Position numbers and translations under genes: made by a program. Shown piece by piece: positions 33,028 through 45,134 of a DNA stretch of 64,000 nt (positions are counted from its first letter, which is position 1; each line of letters starts with the position of its first letter). The notes under the pieces were generated by a model, which was not told the origin of the DNA, made no database searches, and saw only the letters and a program-made list of their open reading frames with translations. This DNA comes from Cordilura impudica (Eukaryota; Arthropoda; Insecta; Diptera; Scathophagidae), in NCBI GenBank assembly GCA_963682025.1, contig OY821520.1, positions 84,535,465 through 84,599,464 of the forward strand, written 5' to 3'.

Positions 33028-33830
33028 GGGTGCCCCCTACAGATGCAGTGCATTGTGTTGATCTCAGGAAAACAGGTTATGAGAACTGTTAGGAAAGACC
33101 TCTGCGGGGAGTTCCACATATGGCTAGTTCGACTGTCAAACGGATTTTCTCTGTAATGCGTTGTGCAGTTAACTGGACAATAGGCTACAAACGGATATGA
33201 TCTACTAGAGAAGCGGGTAGGATGACCTGAAATTCGGGCACTTGGAAACAGTTCGCTGAGCTCAGAGAAATATTTCCGATGGTCTTATCTATAGAACAAG
33301 TCAATAGAGTTGGATGCCCTACTGTCAAAATAGACTTCGAAACTCCTGCCCATATATAGGAGTTGTATTCCATTTTCGGTCGGATGTAAGTGGTATAGAT
33401 TTTAAGGACATCAGAAGGATCAGTAATTTTTGCAACGTTTTAGAAAACGACACTTGAAAGACATGCTCGTTCCAACGAACATCATATTGAATTCTCAGAC
33501 GCAGAACATCAAGAGTATCCGATTCCTCAATACCTTTACCACCCATATACACAGATGACATTGTGGAATCCATGGCCCTATAGCTCAGCAGACAACATTT
33601 GCTTCACCCCACTCAGAGATTGTTAAGAGGTCTTAATTGAGTGCGTTATTCATTATCCGCCTTTTGCCCCGCAACCTACAACAAGGCTTGGCCTACAATT
33701 GAAGTAAAATGAATGAAAAATTTTGCTGCCATCTATGAAAGAGTATATAGAATTGAAAGTTTGACCAAGACGGTCGTTCAGAAAGATAATGAAGAGAGAA
33801 GGAGAAAGAGCAGAACCTTGGGGTACTAAG
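33028..33830 (-). pseudogene. Fragment of the 4844-7590 retrotransposon family (RT palm to 3' UTR), inverted
   Basis: The minus strand reads VPQGSALSPSLFIIFLNDRL, SIYSFIDGSKIFHSF (the FADD box degraded to FIDG) and RKWNTTPIYGQEF, each paralogous to the copy at 6740-7330, then the shared 3' UTR down to TGCCCCCTACAGATGCAGTG. It is 5' truncated at the VPQGS motif and has lost its poly(A). It lies between two opposed mariner relics. Confidence 0.85.
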
Positions 33831-33884
33831 GTTATTCTGATCGAAAACAAGCGAGTATAAAGACTGTGGAAGTGAAAACTAGAA

Positions 33885-34740
33885 CTCGACCTGACAAAGA
33901 AAACACATAAATTTGGGAAAATTTTTCTTTATTTCTCGATACACTTTTCCAACTTCATTGTCGGCAATAGGGTGCGTGATGAAGGAACTCGAACTTTAAT
34001 TCATGGACTTTAGCCATTGCAATATTGTCTTCATGAAACAACACTCTCTTTTTCGCCAAATGCGGCCTATGCTCCTTAATTTCATCACTTAAAAGCTGCA
34101 ATAGGTTAGCACAATACACACCGTGGATTGCTTTTCCTTTTTGAAGATGATAAATACAAAAACATACGTCATAACCTTGCAATCTGTACACACGATTCTC
34201 CCATTTCAGTCTACTGTTATGGCTGTTCCTTTGTCACAAGTGTGCATTGGTGGACCCGCGTCTCACTAATGGTTACGAATCGACGCAAAAACTTTATTGT
34301 GATGAAATATCATCAAACACTCTATTGAAACATCTTCACGACCCTGTTTTGTTCTATTGTGAGCAAACGCGTCATTCGTCTTGGGGACAGCTTTTTTAGT
34401 CAATATGCGATGTATAGCTTTTTTTGAAATACCTATCATTTCATCTAGTTCACGCACCTTCAGCCGACGATCATCCAATACTCTTTCTTCTTAACCGCTT
34501 CCGGCGTGATCATCTAAATTGGTCGACCACTACGGTGTTCCACACAATATTTCAAAGTCGTAATCGAAGGAGCAGACTCCCCCAGAGTAGAATCTATCAT
34601 GGCTTTAATATAAGTAGGACTGAGACCTTTTACATGAAAGTATTGAATCATACAATCGTACATGATTACAAATTCACTGAGATCGTTAACTTTGGAAGGT
34701 TCAAAAAAATCAAAACAGTGGTTTCAAAATGAAGTCGGGC
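33885..34740 (-). pseudogene. Second mariner transposase relic, opposite orientation
   Basis: The minus strand gives AMIDSTLGESAPSITTLKYC, then DDRRLKVRELDEMIGISKKA and IHRILTKKAVPKTN, and later KKRVLFHEDNIAMAKVHELK and EFLHHAPY. The latter keeps the second catalytic Asp (HEDN). It has many stops. Terminal repeats are not clear, and the 3' UTR word AAATTTATGTGTTTTCTTTG resembles that of the fragment at 37640-37990. Confidence 0.8.
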
Positions 34741-36670
34741 GTAACAGATTTTTTGGCAAGCGTTCTTTTTCTGTAAAACAAAAAGTCATGTAAGTCCGAT
34801 CACAGGGGAGAAGTGTAAACATCTAGTAATTAAAGATTTATTTATGGCACTTTTTTAAAATCAAACGGAAAGCGTCATTTATCACTTATAGCAAGCAACT
34901 GCAGGGGCTCTGTTAATATAAAAATATTTATTATTATTTATAATTAATTCTTAATTTTTGTTTTTTATTTTTAATTTTTTCATCTTTCGTTTTCATTTCT
35001 TATTTTTCATTATATATTTTTCATTTCTCATTCATTTTTCTTTTTTTAATTTTTTATTTCTCATTTTTAATTTTTATACCCTATATCACTATGTGGTTTG
35101 GGTGTAATGACTTTGTGCTGCTGTTTGTAACTACCAAAAATATTTGACCTAGACCCATCTTTTATTATACCGATCAGCTCCGAATCACTATCTGAGTCGT
35201 TTTAGCGATGTCCGTCCGTCCGTCTGTGTGTCCATGTAAACCTTGTAATCAAACATATTTTGATCAAATTTGGCATATAAGCTTTTATCGGCCATAGGAT
35301 AAACGCTATTGAAATTGGTGAAAATCGGTCCATGTTCAGACCTAGTCCCCATACAAATGACCCCTATGAAATCGACATAAATTGTCATAAGATCCAAACT
35401 ATCACAGAGATCTTAGTCAAATTGGGTTCGTATGTGTTTATTGTATTAATCAGTAGTCCAAAAAAATTCCTATTGGACAATTCTTAGTCATTCTTATTTT
35501 TCATTATATATAGAGCTGCTTCCTGATCTTCACTTAAATCTATCAAAAAACAAAAATATTGAACAGATTTTTCTCAAATTTGGTTTGTGTATATTTTTTC
35601 AAAATATAAGTGACTTTATGGTCAGGATCGGTCCATTTTTCGACCTAGTCCCCATATAAATATAGCACCCGGTATGAACTTTTTCATATCCGAAGGCAAA
35701 AAAAATAATAACAATGGCACTCAAATTTGGTTTATGCTTATTTTCTATATCCAATTAGTTGGACCGAAGAGATAGGGTCTCTAAACCATGGTATAGCGTA
35801 TCGTAGTGTCGGTCTAGACCGACTATAATTTCTTACTTGTTTATTTTTCATTTTTTATTGTTCATTTTTCATTTTTCATTTTTCAAATTTTATTTCTCGT
35901 TTCATTTTTTATTTTACATTTTTTATTTTTCAATTTTTCATTTTTTATTTTTATTTTTGCGTTTTTCATCTTTCATTTTTCATTTTTATTTTTTATTTTT
36001 ATTTTTCATTTTTTATTTTAAATTTTTTCATCTTTCGTTTTAATTTTTTATTTTTCATTTCTCATTCTTTATTTTTCCTTTTTAATTTTGTATTTTTCAT
36101 TTTTTATTTCTCATTTTTCATTTTTTATTTTTATTTTTAATTTTTTTATTTTTAATTTTTTTATTTTTCATTTTTAATTTTTTCATTTTGAATTTTTCAT
36201 TTTTCAAATTTTATTTCTAGTGTTTCATTTTTTATTTTTCATTTTTTATTTTTAAATTTTTCATTCTTTATTTTTAATTTAGCGTTTTTCATCTTTAATT
36301 TTTCATTTTCATTTTTATTTCTCATTTTTTATTTTTTATTTTTCATTTTTCATTTTTCGTTTTTAATTTTTTATTTTTTATTTTTCATTTTTTATTTTTC
36401 AGTTTTCATTTTTCATTTTTTATTTTTCATGTCTCGTTTTTCGTTTTTTCAAGTTTCATTTTTCATGTTTCATTTTTCATGTTACATTTGAAATTTTTTA
36501 TTTTTCATTTTTCATTTTCAAACAGGTTATTACATATCAGATTTTTTTCACCAATACAATCACACACCGATTTTGTCTTACGGCTCACGTTACGTTGTTT
36601 TTGTGATTGTATTGTGAGATAGAAATTTACCCCCCTGCTATTACAGATGTTTACACATAAAAAATTTATA
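34741..36670 (+). repeat. Composite repeat, copy 1: flank - TTTTTCATTTTTTA array - Helentron-like element - array - flank
   Basis: The left flank (AGTGTAAACATCTAGTAATT at about 34811, then GCAAGCAACTGCAGG) and right flank (TCATTTTCAAACAG, GATTTTGTCTTACGGCT, GAAATTTACCCCCCTG near 36520-36640) match the flanks of the larger composite at 38885-42075. Between them a degenerate ~7/14-bp TTTTTCATTTTTTA array (34975-35075 and 35842-36525) surrounds a Helentron-like element. Frames such as IFHFLFFIF are translations of this array and not genes. Confidence 0.7.
35075..35841 (+). mobile_element. Helentron-associated-like element, copy 2
   Basis: It runs from TATACCCTATATCACTATGT to CGGTCTAGACCGACTATAAT and TTCTTACTTGTTT, with the core GATGTCCGTCCGTCCGTCTG near 35208. 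It is non-coding and the same family as 27582-28385. Confidence 0.75.
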
Positions 36671-37589
36671 ATGCTCTTAAATTATAGGCACAGAAATTAT
36701 AGCTAAATTAGCTAAAAGTAGCAACAGTTGAATTCTGAGTGATAACATGTCCTTAAATTTAAAGATAACTAAAAGCTTTTATAAAATGTGATTTAAAAAA
36801 GACTTGGGCACTAACTTATTTTAGCTACTGGTTAGAAGTCACTTGCTTTTTATACAATAAGGAATACGGATTACGGAATACGGAATACGGAATACGGAAT
36901 ACAGATTTTAACGTGTAATTTTCATTCTGTTTTCCTATTTGCTCTGATGTTTATTTTCAATTATTTCAATATTTGTCATTGTCCCAAAATAATGTAACCA
37001 TATAATTTTCAACATGACCTTAAAACACAAAAAAAATATTCCATTTAAATTGGATTAAACAAAAATTTTTTTTATAAATTGCAGCTTGTTTTTATTCTGC
37101 CAAGATTAATTGAGCCAATTTTTTATTTCGCAAAAAGCCAAGACATCAGAGAAAACATACATAAAAAAAAAAATAAATAACAATGAGAGGATGATACAAA
37201 ATTGGCTAAAAAGACGTGTTTATAAAAGAATCATGTCTAAAAAAAATGGCACGAAAAGATGCTGGCTGGTGGTACACAGTCTTGTAATGGTTGATTGGTC
37301 CATAATTTCATACAATATTTTAAAATCATTTATCAAAAAGCGAAAAGAAGATGAAAAATGAAATTAAATATACAATATAAACAACAATATGTGATCAGAT
37401 ATTACTTTTTTTTTTTTTTTTGTTAATGGTTGTGTAAAAGACACCAAAACAGATCAAATGGGGAGAAAAGATCCGACGCATGAACAATAGCGTCATCATC
37501 ATCATCATTATCATCATCCATTTCAATTTAGGGCGTCTTGTAAACAAAAATATTTTGTTATTAAAGCATGTTTATACATGCATGTATCT
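36671..37589. other. AT-rich interval with short microsatellites
   Basis: The heptamer GGAATAC is repeated about six times at 36861-36902. A (CAT)n tract is at 37494-37520 and a T run at 37408-37422. The 83-codon frame at 37110-37361 is Lys/Ile-rich and unrecognised. Confidence 0.5.
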
Positions 37590-38286
37590 ACTTATACTCG
37601 CTATAAAAAGTATCCGTACATTTGGTGAAAAGTAAAGTTGTGTTTTAACAAAGCAATGCACCAGCTCACATATCCATTATTGCGATAGCCAAAATCCATG
37701 AATTAATGTTGGAATGGCTTCAGCACGTACGTTAGTTGCAAGATTTAGCTCCCTCGGATTATTTTCTATTTCCAAATTGGAAAAAATGGCTCGGTAGTTA
37801 ATGATTTGCCAACAATGAAGAGATGTAGTCTGCGGTCTTACTATATACAGGGTATCGAAGCTATTGAATGTTGCTGGGAAAAGTTTATTGAGCTAAAAGG
37901 AGATTATGTTGTGAAATAAAGAAAAATTCTTCCAAATTCATGTGTTTTCTTTGAGCGGTTGGGTTGTTCTGGGACCGCTCTCGTAATTAAGTCAAATCAA
38001 TACAAACAAGTTTATCTTCTACTAAAATAAGATCAATGTAAAGACGTGTAGAATTCGTAAGATTCCCCTAATTGTAAATGTACGAATACTTTTTCTGGCA
38101 TTTATGTTGGCATACTGCGTTTTTTGCAATGTGTAAATAAAAAAAATTTAAGTAAAAACGTTCCGTAAGTTTTTTGAAAAATGAGAAAAATTCACGTGTC
38201 AATGGTAAAACCGTTTATAAAAATTTTTATTAGAATTTCAAATTTTCATCTACAAGTGTCAGAATACTTTTTCTAGCAAGTATAAG
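37590..38286. mobile_element. Tc1/mariner-type MITE with ~30-bp inverted ends, carrying a nested mariner fragment
   Basis: The left end CTTATACTCGCTATAAAAAG and the right end read inward CTTATACTTGCTAGAAAAAG are inverted repeats; a third related copy (inverted) is at 38083-38105 (GTACGAATACTTTTTCTGGC). The interior from about 37645 to 37990 is the 3' third of a mariner, so the mariner landed inside the MITE or the MITE captured it. Confidence 0.65.
37645..37990 (+). pseudogene. Mariner transposase 3' fragment
   Basis: The frame reads NAPAHISIIAIAKIHELMLE and LAPSDYFLFPNWKKWLGS, the second and third catalytic blocks of mariner transposase; the Asp of LAPSD is kept. The fragment ends with GACCGCTCTCGTAATTA, resembling a mariner terminal repeat. 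It is related to the relic at 33885-34740. Confidence 0.75.
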
Positions 38287-38884
38287 TATTATAACAATAT
38301 GTGTGTGAGATGGTCTAAAATGCATTTATTTATATTTATATTGTCGTATTATAGGAAATTTTACATAAACAGATATTTGCATTTTTTATTTTAACTGTTA
38401 TTCTCAATCTTTGTTGTTTGCAAATTTAGTCGATAATTTAAGATCTACACTTTATTTTGCAAACAATTAAATTTTATCACGATGTTAAAGAATTTAAAAA
38501 AACACATATATATGTTAGAAAAATTTTTACTGCAACAAATGTGCTAATTGGTATGCATTAATTAAAGTCAAAATATTTGATTTTATGCCTGACTAAATTT
38601 TAACTCACTCACAGTGTTGCCAGTTTTTTTTTTTTTTATTTTATTCCTCCTTAAATCATTTCATGTATATATTAGAAGTGTTTTGGCAGGTATGACATTT
38701 TTGATAAAAGTTTTCTAAGTATCTTTTTTCTTTTTTGTACAAATCATATTCAATTTGAAACCATTGGATTAGTAATTCTCGAGACGAAAATTGAAATTGA
38801 ATTGCAAGGGGAACAAATATTTTCCGATAAATTTTCTCTCTGTCAATTTAAAAAAAATCAATATTCTTGCTACAGGTAAGGAAA
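38287..38884. other. AT-rich interval without a recognised gene
   Basis: A T run occurs at 38626-38637. No family-like frame is seen. Confidence 0.45.
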
Positions 38885-41800
38885 AAATGGCACATTGTGG
38901 TAAAAAAAAAAATCATGTGGGTCCGATTACAGGGGAGATGTGTAAACATCTAGTAATTACAGATTTTTTATGGTACTTTTTTAAAATCAAACAGGAGCGT
39001 CATTTTTGTATCACTTATAGCAATCAACTGCAGGAGCTCTGCTAATATAAAAATATTTATTATTTCAACCGGTTAATTTTTAATTTTTAATTTTTCAATT
39101 TTCAATTTTCGTTTTTCATTTTTCATTCTTCCTTTTTCATTTTTTATTTTCCATTTTTTATTTTTCAATTTTAATTTTTTATTTTCCATTTTATATTTTT
39201 CATTTTTCGTTTTTCTTTTTTCATTTTTTTTTTTTTTTAATTTTTATTTCTCATTTTTTCATTTTTAATTTTTCGTTTTTAATTTTTTATTTTTCATTTT
39301 TTATTTTTCGTTTTTAATTTTTCATTTTTTGTTTTTCATTTTTTATTTTTCATTTTTCAAAATGAAAATGTTTTTATTTCTCATTTTTCATTTTTTGTTT
39401 TTCATTTCTAACTTTTCATTTTTTATTTTTCATTTCACATTTTTTTTTTTCGTTTTTATACCCTATACCACTATGTGGTTTGGGTATAATGACTTTGTGC
39501 TGCTGTTTGTAACAACCAAAAATATTTGACCTAGACGCATCTTTAATTATACCGATCGAATTAGAATCACTTTCTGAGTTGATTTAACAATGTCCGTCCG
39601 TCCGTCCGTCCGTCCGTCCGTCTGTGTGTCCATGTAAAGCTTGTAATCAAACTGCAGGTCGCAAATATGAATATATTTTGATGAAATTTGGTATATAAGC
39701 ATTTATCGGCCATGGGATGAACGCTATTCAAATTGTTGAGAATCGGTCCATGTTCAGACCTAGCCCCCATACAAATTACCCATATGAAATCGACATAAAT
39801 TGCCATAAGATCCAAATTGTCATATAGATCTTACTCAAATTGGGTTTGTATGCGTTCATTACATCCACTAATGAGTAGTCCAAAAATGATCCCTTTGGCC
39901 GCATATGGAGCTGCTTCCCGATCTTCACTTAAATCTATTAAAAAACAAAAATATTGCACTGATTCTTCTCAAATTTTGTTTCTACATATTTTTGCAAAAT
40001 ACAAGAGACTTTACCAAACATGATCAGGATCGGTCCATTTTTGGACCTAGTCCCTTTATAGATATAGCATCCGATATGAACTTTTCCATATCTGCAGCCA
40101 AAAAATTAATAAAAATCCCACTCAAATTTGGTTTTTGCTTATTTTCAATGTCCAGTTAGTTGCGCCTAAGAGATAGGGTTTCTAAACGCATGGTATAGGG
40201 TATCGTATAGTCGGTCTAGACCGACTATAATTTTCTTACTTGTTAATTTTTCATTTTTTATTTTTCATTTTTTATTTTTCATTTTTAATTTTTCATTTTT
40301 TATTTTTCATTTTTCAAAATGAAAATGTTTTTATTTTTCATTTTTTGTTTTTCATTTCTAACTTTTCATTTTTTATTTTTAATTTATCATTTTTTATTCT
40401 TCAATTTTAATTTTTAATTTTTTATTTTTAATTTTTCGTTTTTAATTTTTAAATGAGTTTTTAGAGAATTTTCACCTTTGCAATGTTATGTAAATTCAAT
40501 ACATTATATATCATTGTTAAATATATTAAAGCAGAAAAGGAATATGTATCCTAAACTTTTTAAGAAAAGAAAATTGTTAAATTAATAACTGATAAATGTT
40601 ACATAAATAATTGAATTGAAATATTTTTCAAAATGAAAATTTTTTTATTATTCATTTTTCATTTTTTATTCATTTTTAATTTTTCATTTTTCATTTTTTA
40701 TTTTTCATTTTTCATTTTTTATTCATTTTTAATTTTTCATTTTTCATTTTTTATTTTTCATTTTCTATTGATCATTTTTTATTTTTCGGTTTTTATTGAT
40801 CATTTTTTATTTTTCATTTTTCATTTTTCAATTTTTGTTTTTTATTTTTAATTTTTTATTTTCCATTTTTCTATTTTTCATTTTTATTTTTCTTTTTTAA
40901 TTTTTTATTTCTCATTTTTTTCATTTTTCGTGTTTCATTTTTTATTTTTCATTTTTCTATTTCATTTATATTTTTCTTTTCTCATTTTTTATTTTTCGTT
41001 CTTCATTTTTTATTTTTTATTTTTCATTTTTCATTTTTCTTTTTTCAAAATGAAATTTTTTTTATTTTTCATTTTTTTGTTTTTCATTTCACATTTTTTA
41101 TTTTTCATTTTTTATTCTTCCTTTTTAATTTTTTATTTTTCATTTTTCATTTTTTGTTTTTCATTTCTCATTTTTCATTTTTTATTTTTCATTATTTATT
41201 CATTTTAAATTTTTCGTTTTTAATTTTAATTTTTCATTTTTTATTTTTCATTTTCTATTGATCATTTTTTATTTTTCATTTATTTATTTTTCAGTTTTTA
41301 TTGATCATTTTTTTATTTTTCGTTTTTCATTTTTTATATTTTATTTTTAATTTTTTAATTTTTAATTTCTAATTTTTCATTTTTCAATTTTTGTTTTTTA
41401 TTTTCCATTTTTTATTATTCATTTTTTATTTTTCTTTTTTCATTTTTTTATTTCCCATTTTTTAATTATTCGTGTTTAATTTTTATTTTTCATTTTTCTT
41501 TTTCATTTTTATTTTTCTTTTCTCATTTTTTATTTTTCGTTTATAATTTTTCATTTTTTTTTTTTATTTTTAATTTTTCATTTTTCAAAATGAAAATTTT
41601 TTTATTTTTAATTTTTCATTTTTTGTTTTTCATTTTTTATTCTTCATTTTCAATTTTTTATTTCTTATTTTTCATTTTTTATTTTTCATTTTTCATTTTT
41701 TATTGATCATTTTTTATTCTTCATTTTCAATTTTTTATTTTTTATTTTTCATTTTTTATTTTTCATTTTTCATTTTTTATTTTTCATTTTTTATTCTTCA

Positions 41801-42075
41801 TTTTCAATTTTTTATTTTTTATTTTTCATTTTTTATTTTTCATTTTTCGTTTTTCATTTTTTATTGATCATTTTTTATTTTTCAGTTTTTATTGATCATT
41901 TTTTATATTTCATTTTTCATTTTCAAACAGATCATAATTTTTTCACCAATCCAATCATAACTAACAACGATTTTGTCTTACGGCTGACATGTTACGCTGT
42001 TTTTGTGATTGTATTGTGAAATAGAAATTTACCCCCCTGCGCGTATTGATGTTTACACATCAAAAGTTAAAAACT
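38885..42075 (+). repeat. Composite repeat, copy 2: flank - TTTTTCATTTTTTA arrays - Helentron-like element - arrays - flank
   Basis: The left flank (GTCCGATTACAGGGGAGATG, GTAAACATCTAGTAATTACA, GCAATCAACTGCAGGAGCTC) and right flank (CATTTTCAAACAGATCATAA, CGATTTTGTCTTACGGCTGA, ACCCCCCTGCGCG) match those of copy 1. Degenerate TTTTTCATTTTTTA arrays fill 39070-39456, 40245-40455 and 40640-41925. A higher-order marker, TTTTTCAAAATGAAAATG or a close variant, recurs near 39352, 40312, 40625, 41042 and 41583. A non-array stretch (40456-40640) separates two array blocks. Apparent FIFHFLFF frames are array translations. Confidence 0.72.
39457..40244 (+). mobile_element. Helentron-associated-like element, copy 3
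   Basis: It runs from TATACCCTATACCACTATGT to the palindrome AGTCGGTCTAGACCGACT (40209-40226) and TTTTCTTACTTGTT. The GTCC core (39591-39622) is longer than in copy 2. Non-coding. Confidence 0.77.
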
Positions 42076-42191
42076 AAAGTGTCAAATCTTCTCAAAAATT
42101 AAATTTATTTAATTTTGCCCATTTCAAGCTGAAATTGAAATGAGCTTTATATTTCTTGTAAAACCAAAAATATATATTTTCATTTAAACTC

Positions 42192-42378
42192 GTTTCAGAT
42201 CACTATATTGGACAAGACTGGAAATTAGTATTTATAGATGGATCCAAATCTCATAGCTTAACTACTTTTGAAACTGTTCAGAATGATGCAAAAATTATCA
42301 ACACCGGCTTCATTGAAACCTACTGTTCGAACTTCACGGCCAAGGCAATATCCCTTGCCGTTGAATTCACAGCATAAA
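42192..42378 (+). pseudogene. RNase H domain remnant of an I-like non-LTR retrotransposon
   Basis: The frame reads VSDHYIGQDWKLVFIDGSKS and later NTGFIETYCSNFTAKAISLA then VEFTA and a stop. FIDGSK corresponds to the first catalytic Asp block (TDGS) of RNase H, and SNFTAKA to the second (SIFTAEA), where the catalytic Glu is replaced by Lys. RNase H after RT is typical of I-clade elements. No RT is found next to it, so it is an isolated fragment lying just outside the right flank of composite copy 2. Confidence 0.65.
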
Positions 42379-43177
42379 ACATATCAACCGAAAAAGCTCC
42401 ATTAAAGTTTTGTATATGTATTAAAATAAAAAAAAAAACTGGGAGTTAAATATAAAAATAAAATAATTTTTTAATAATTCACAATTTAGGTTACACAAAA
42501 TAAATCTTTTAGTTCTTCCTTTACTGCTGATTAAAAAAGATGGGACACGCTTTAGACCCCTTTTTTTGCATTCAAAAAAAAAAAGTCACGGCTTTTTTGA
42601 TTGATCATTATATTTTGTTTGCGAGAATTTTATACAAATCTTTCAATTATTTAAGGCCTCTCTCGGTGTCGTTTATAACAAATAAATTCCTGATCAATAT
42701 GAATCCATCATGGAAATTCTCATTGGATTCGCATGTCGAAGGGTGCATTTCATACAAATCGAACTCTTAATGAAAATTATTTTGATATGAAATTAATATT
42801 ATTTTAACTCCATTTATTAATTTGAACTCCGATCAGAGACCTTATCACCGCATTCGTTATCGAAACTTTTTGATGGAAATTATTGTTTTATTTTCCAAAA
42901 TAAAATATTAAGAATAATTTTACTCTGTCACACTTAACGAATTATGGCCCCTAGTTAAGAGTAAAACTGAAACGAGGGCTGAATTATGATTCATTTTACA
43001 GGTATTTTAATTGGGCCAAACATCCGCAATACACCTAAACTAAAAAAAATTATATTTTTTTATAATTATAAAAAAAAAACATAAATTTTGCTAGGGAGTC
43101 CCCCTACGAAGTGTGCGGAGGGGAGAGATCCCAGAGGAAAATTTTTTTTTTTTCGAAAAAGTAATAGGTATCGGTCA
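42379..43177. other. AT-rich interval without a recognised gene
   Basis: The frame of 76 codons at 42540-42770 has no family resemblance. Confidence 0.45.
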
Positions 43178-43515
43178 TCTATAATATTAATAGACAAGGC
43201 TATTTCTTGTGACATATTCTACACCTTAAATTACCATCCGATTTTCACAACAAATAAAATATATCATTTGAAAGGTGTTTTGTTTACACAGATGTTCACC
43301 ATATTTAAATTTTTTTTCTTTTTTTTTTGAGTAAAATTAATTTAAAGTTGATACTGACACATATTTAAACCTCAGATAAAAAACTATACAATGCTCTGTG
43401 TTATTAAATTTGCGTTGAATTTTGAATCGGCTAAAATTGATTGGCATACATTTAGGCTCTTATAAAATTATTTATTAGAATTTGAACTTGAATTTCGAGG
43501 ACCGGGATCTTCTAG
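43178..43515 (+). mobile_element. Non-autonomous Helitron, family A, copy 4 (diverged)
   Basis: It starts TCTATAATATTAATAGACAA (preceded by A) and ends GGGATCTTCTAG followed by T; the hairpin region is TTGAATTTCGAGG. Length 338 bp. The interior carries the word AAATTGATTGGCATACATTT also seen at 27262 and 51640. Confidence 0.83.
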
Positions 43516-45134
43516 TATATAAAAACCCTCTCCGACTCTCCCAATTCATGTAGTTAACAGTAAGAGACATCGGACTTTTCCCCCCTCTACTGTAGCACAA
43601 AATCCTGACGTGACCCGAATAAACTAAATTCAGATTTGTCTACCAATAAAATTATTAAGAAAAAATCTCTCAAAATCACAAATTTTTTTATTTAAATCCC
43701 TATCAAATCCCCCTAATCCCCAAACTGAAAAATGTATCCTCATTTTAAAAAAAAAAAATCTCCGATTTGGGATAAAAATCTTCAAATGGCAACACTGCTT
43801 ACTTAAACTATAGAATTAGTAATTCGTTTTATAAGCAAAATTTTCAGTTCCAATTTAGAAAATTATATCAAATGTTCCAATTTTGCCTTTTTAGCAATAA
43901 GGAATCTCAATCGTAAATCATAAATTTAAAATGGATAAATTCCAATAGTTCCTAACTGAATAAATGTTCCTTATAGCACCAACTTAAGTCGCCATGGCAT
44001 TCATAAATATTGTGTTGATTTTTTTTTTTTTTTTATTATATTCATTTTTCTTTTTAATAATATCATTGGTTTATGTTACGCTACATGACGCCATTGTTAT
44101 TGTTATAATTATTATTGTTGTTGTTGCAGTACAAATGAATGTTGCGTATTAAAAACGAAACGTTTTTCCAACAAAACGTCAGAGTTACAGTATTAAAATT
44201 TGTAGGTCGCACAACAACATAATATTTATTGTTTGTACTCGCACTGATAAAACATCATGAACACTGTCAACAATTTGTCATATGTCAAAAGAAATTTACC
44301 CACAATAAATGATTTTAAATTCATCATCACACAACAACAAAAAAAAAAGCCAATCAAAGTAATAATAATAAAATTGGGTTACATTGTGCTAAATCACATA
44401 ATTTACATATAATAATAACAAACAATACAAAAATTTTAAATTTTAAATAATGACGCCCTCTGTTGATAAGTCAAATTTTACAAGCTTTCACTCAAATATA
44501 TAAAAGTAAACTTCAAACTAAATTTATTTCAACAATTTTTTGGTAAAAAAAAAATAAATAAATAAAGAAAATTTAAAATTGCGATGTTTTTCTAATTCTT
44601 TTCTATCTCGTAAAATTAAAGAACAAAAAAATCAAGGTTAAAACAATTAAATACTAAAACAGAGAACAAAAAACAATACTAAATAGAGTGATTTTTATGT
44701 ACCAGTTTTTTTTAGCTTTAGTTTAAACATTTACCTTCTCTTTATTAGTCTATTTGACGGCTATACAGAATTTCAAAGGAATTTATTTTTTTAATAAAAT
44801 TATATTTCTTAAACTTATTAAAGAATACGACCCTATGATCCTTGCAGGAATAAAAGGAATATTAAGGAAAGAAATATTAAAGAAATCATTTAAAAAAGAA
44901 GTTGTGAATTTCAACATTTTTTAAATCATTTAGTGGGAATTAAACACAGAATTTTCTATAATGCATTAATTCTCTTTCCTTATAAAGAAATAACTCGTTG
45001 CATGTCGAAAAAGATATGCTGCAAATAAACGGTTTCCCCTACTTCGGGTCTTCGGAATCGAACTGCATCATTACTTTGTCTAGTTATCATTAGAATTATA
45101 TTTTGATCTTAATGGAAAAAAAAAATATCTTAAT
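43516..45134. other. AT-rich interval without a recognised gene
   Basis: The first 130 bp (TGTAGTTAACAGTAAGAGAC onward) have a composition unlike their surroundings and could be an LTR relic, but I cannot find a partner. T runs lie near 44020-44034. Confidence 0.45.

Noticed and set aside
38605..38620. CACAGTG heptamer outside the Transib element
   Set aside because: It has no paired inverted heptamer, no shared terminal sequence and no CGNCG duplication, so it is a chance 7-mer.
35837..41208. Frames encoding Phe/Ile/His-rich peptides (FIFHFLFF...)
   Set aside because: They are translations of the TTTTTCATTTTTTA arrays with no non-repetitive part.
43530..43660. Possible LTR (TGTAGTTAACAG...) of a retroelement
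   Set aside because: No second LTR, primer-binding site or polypurine tract could be found nearby.
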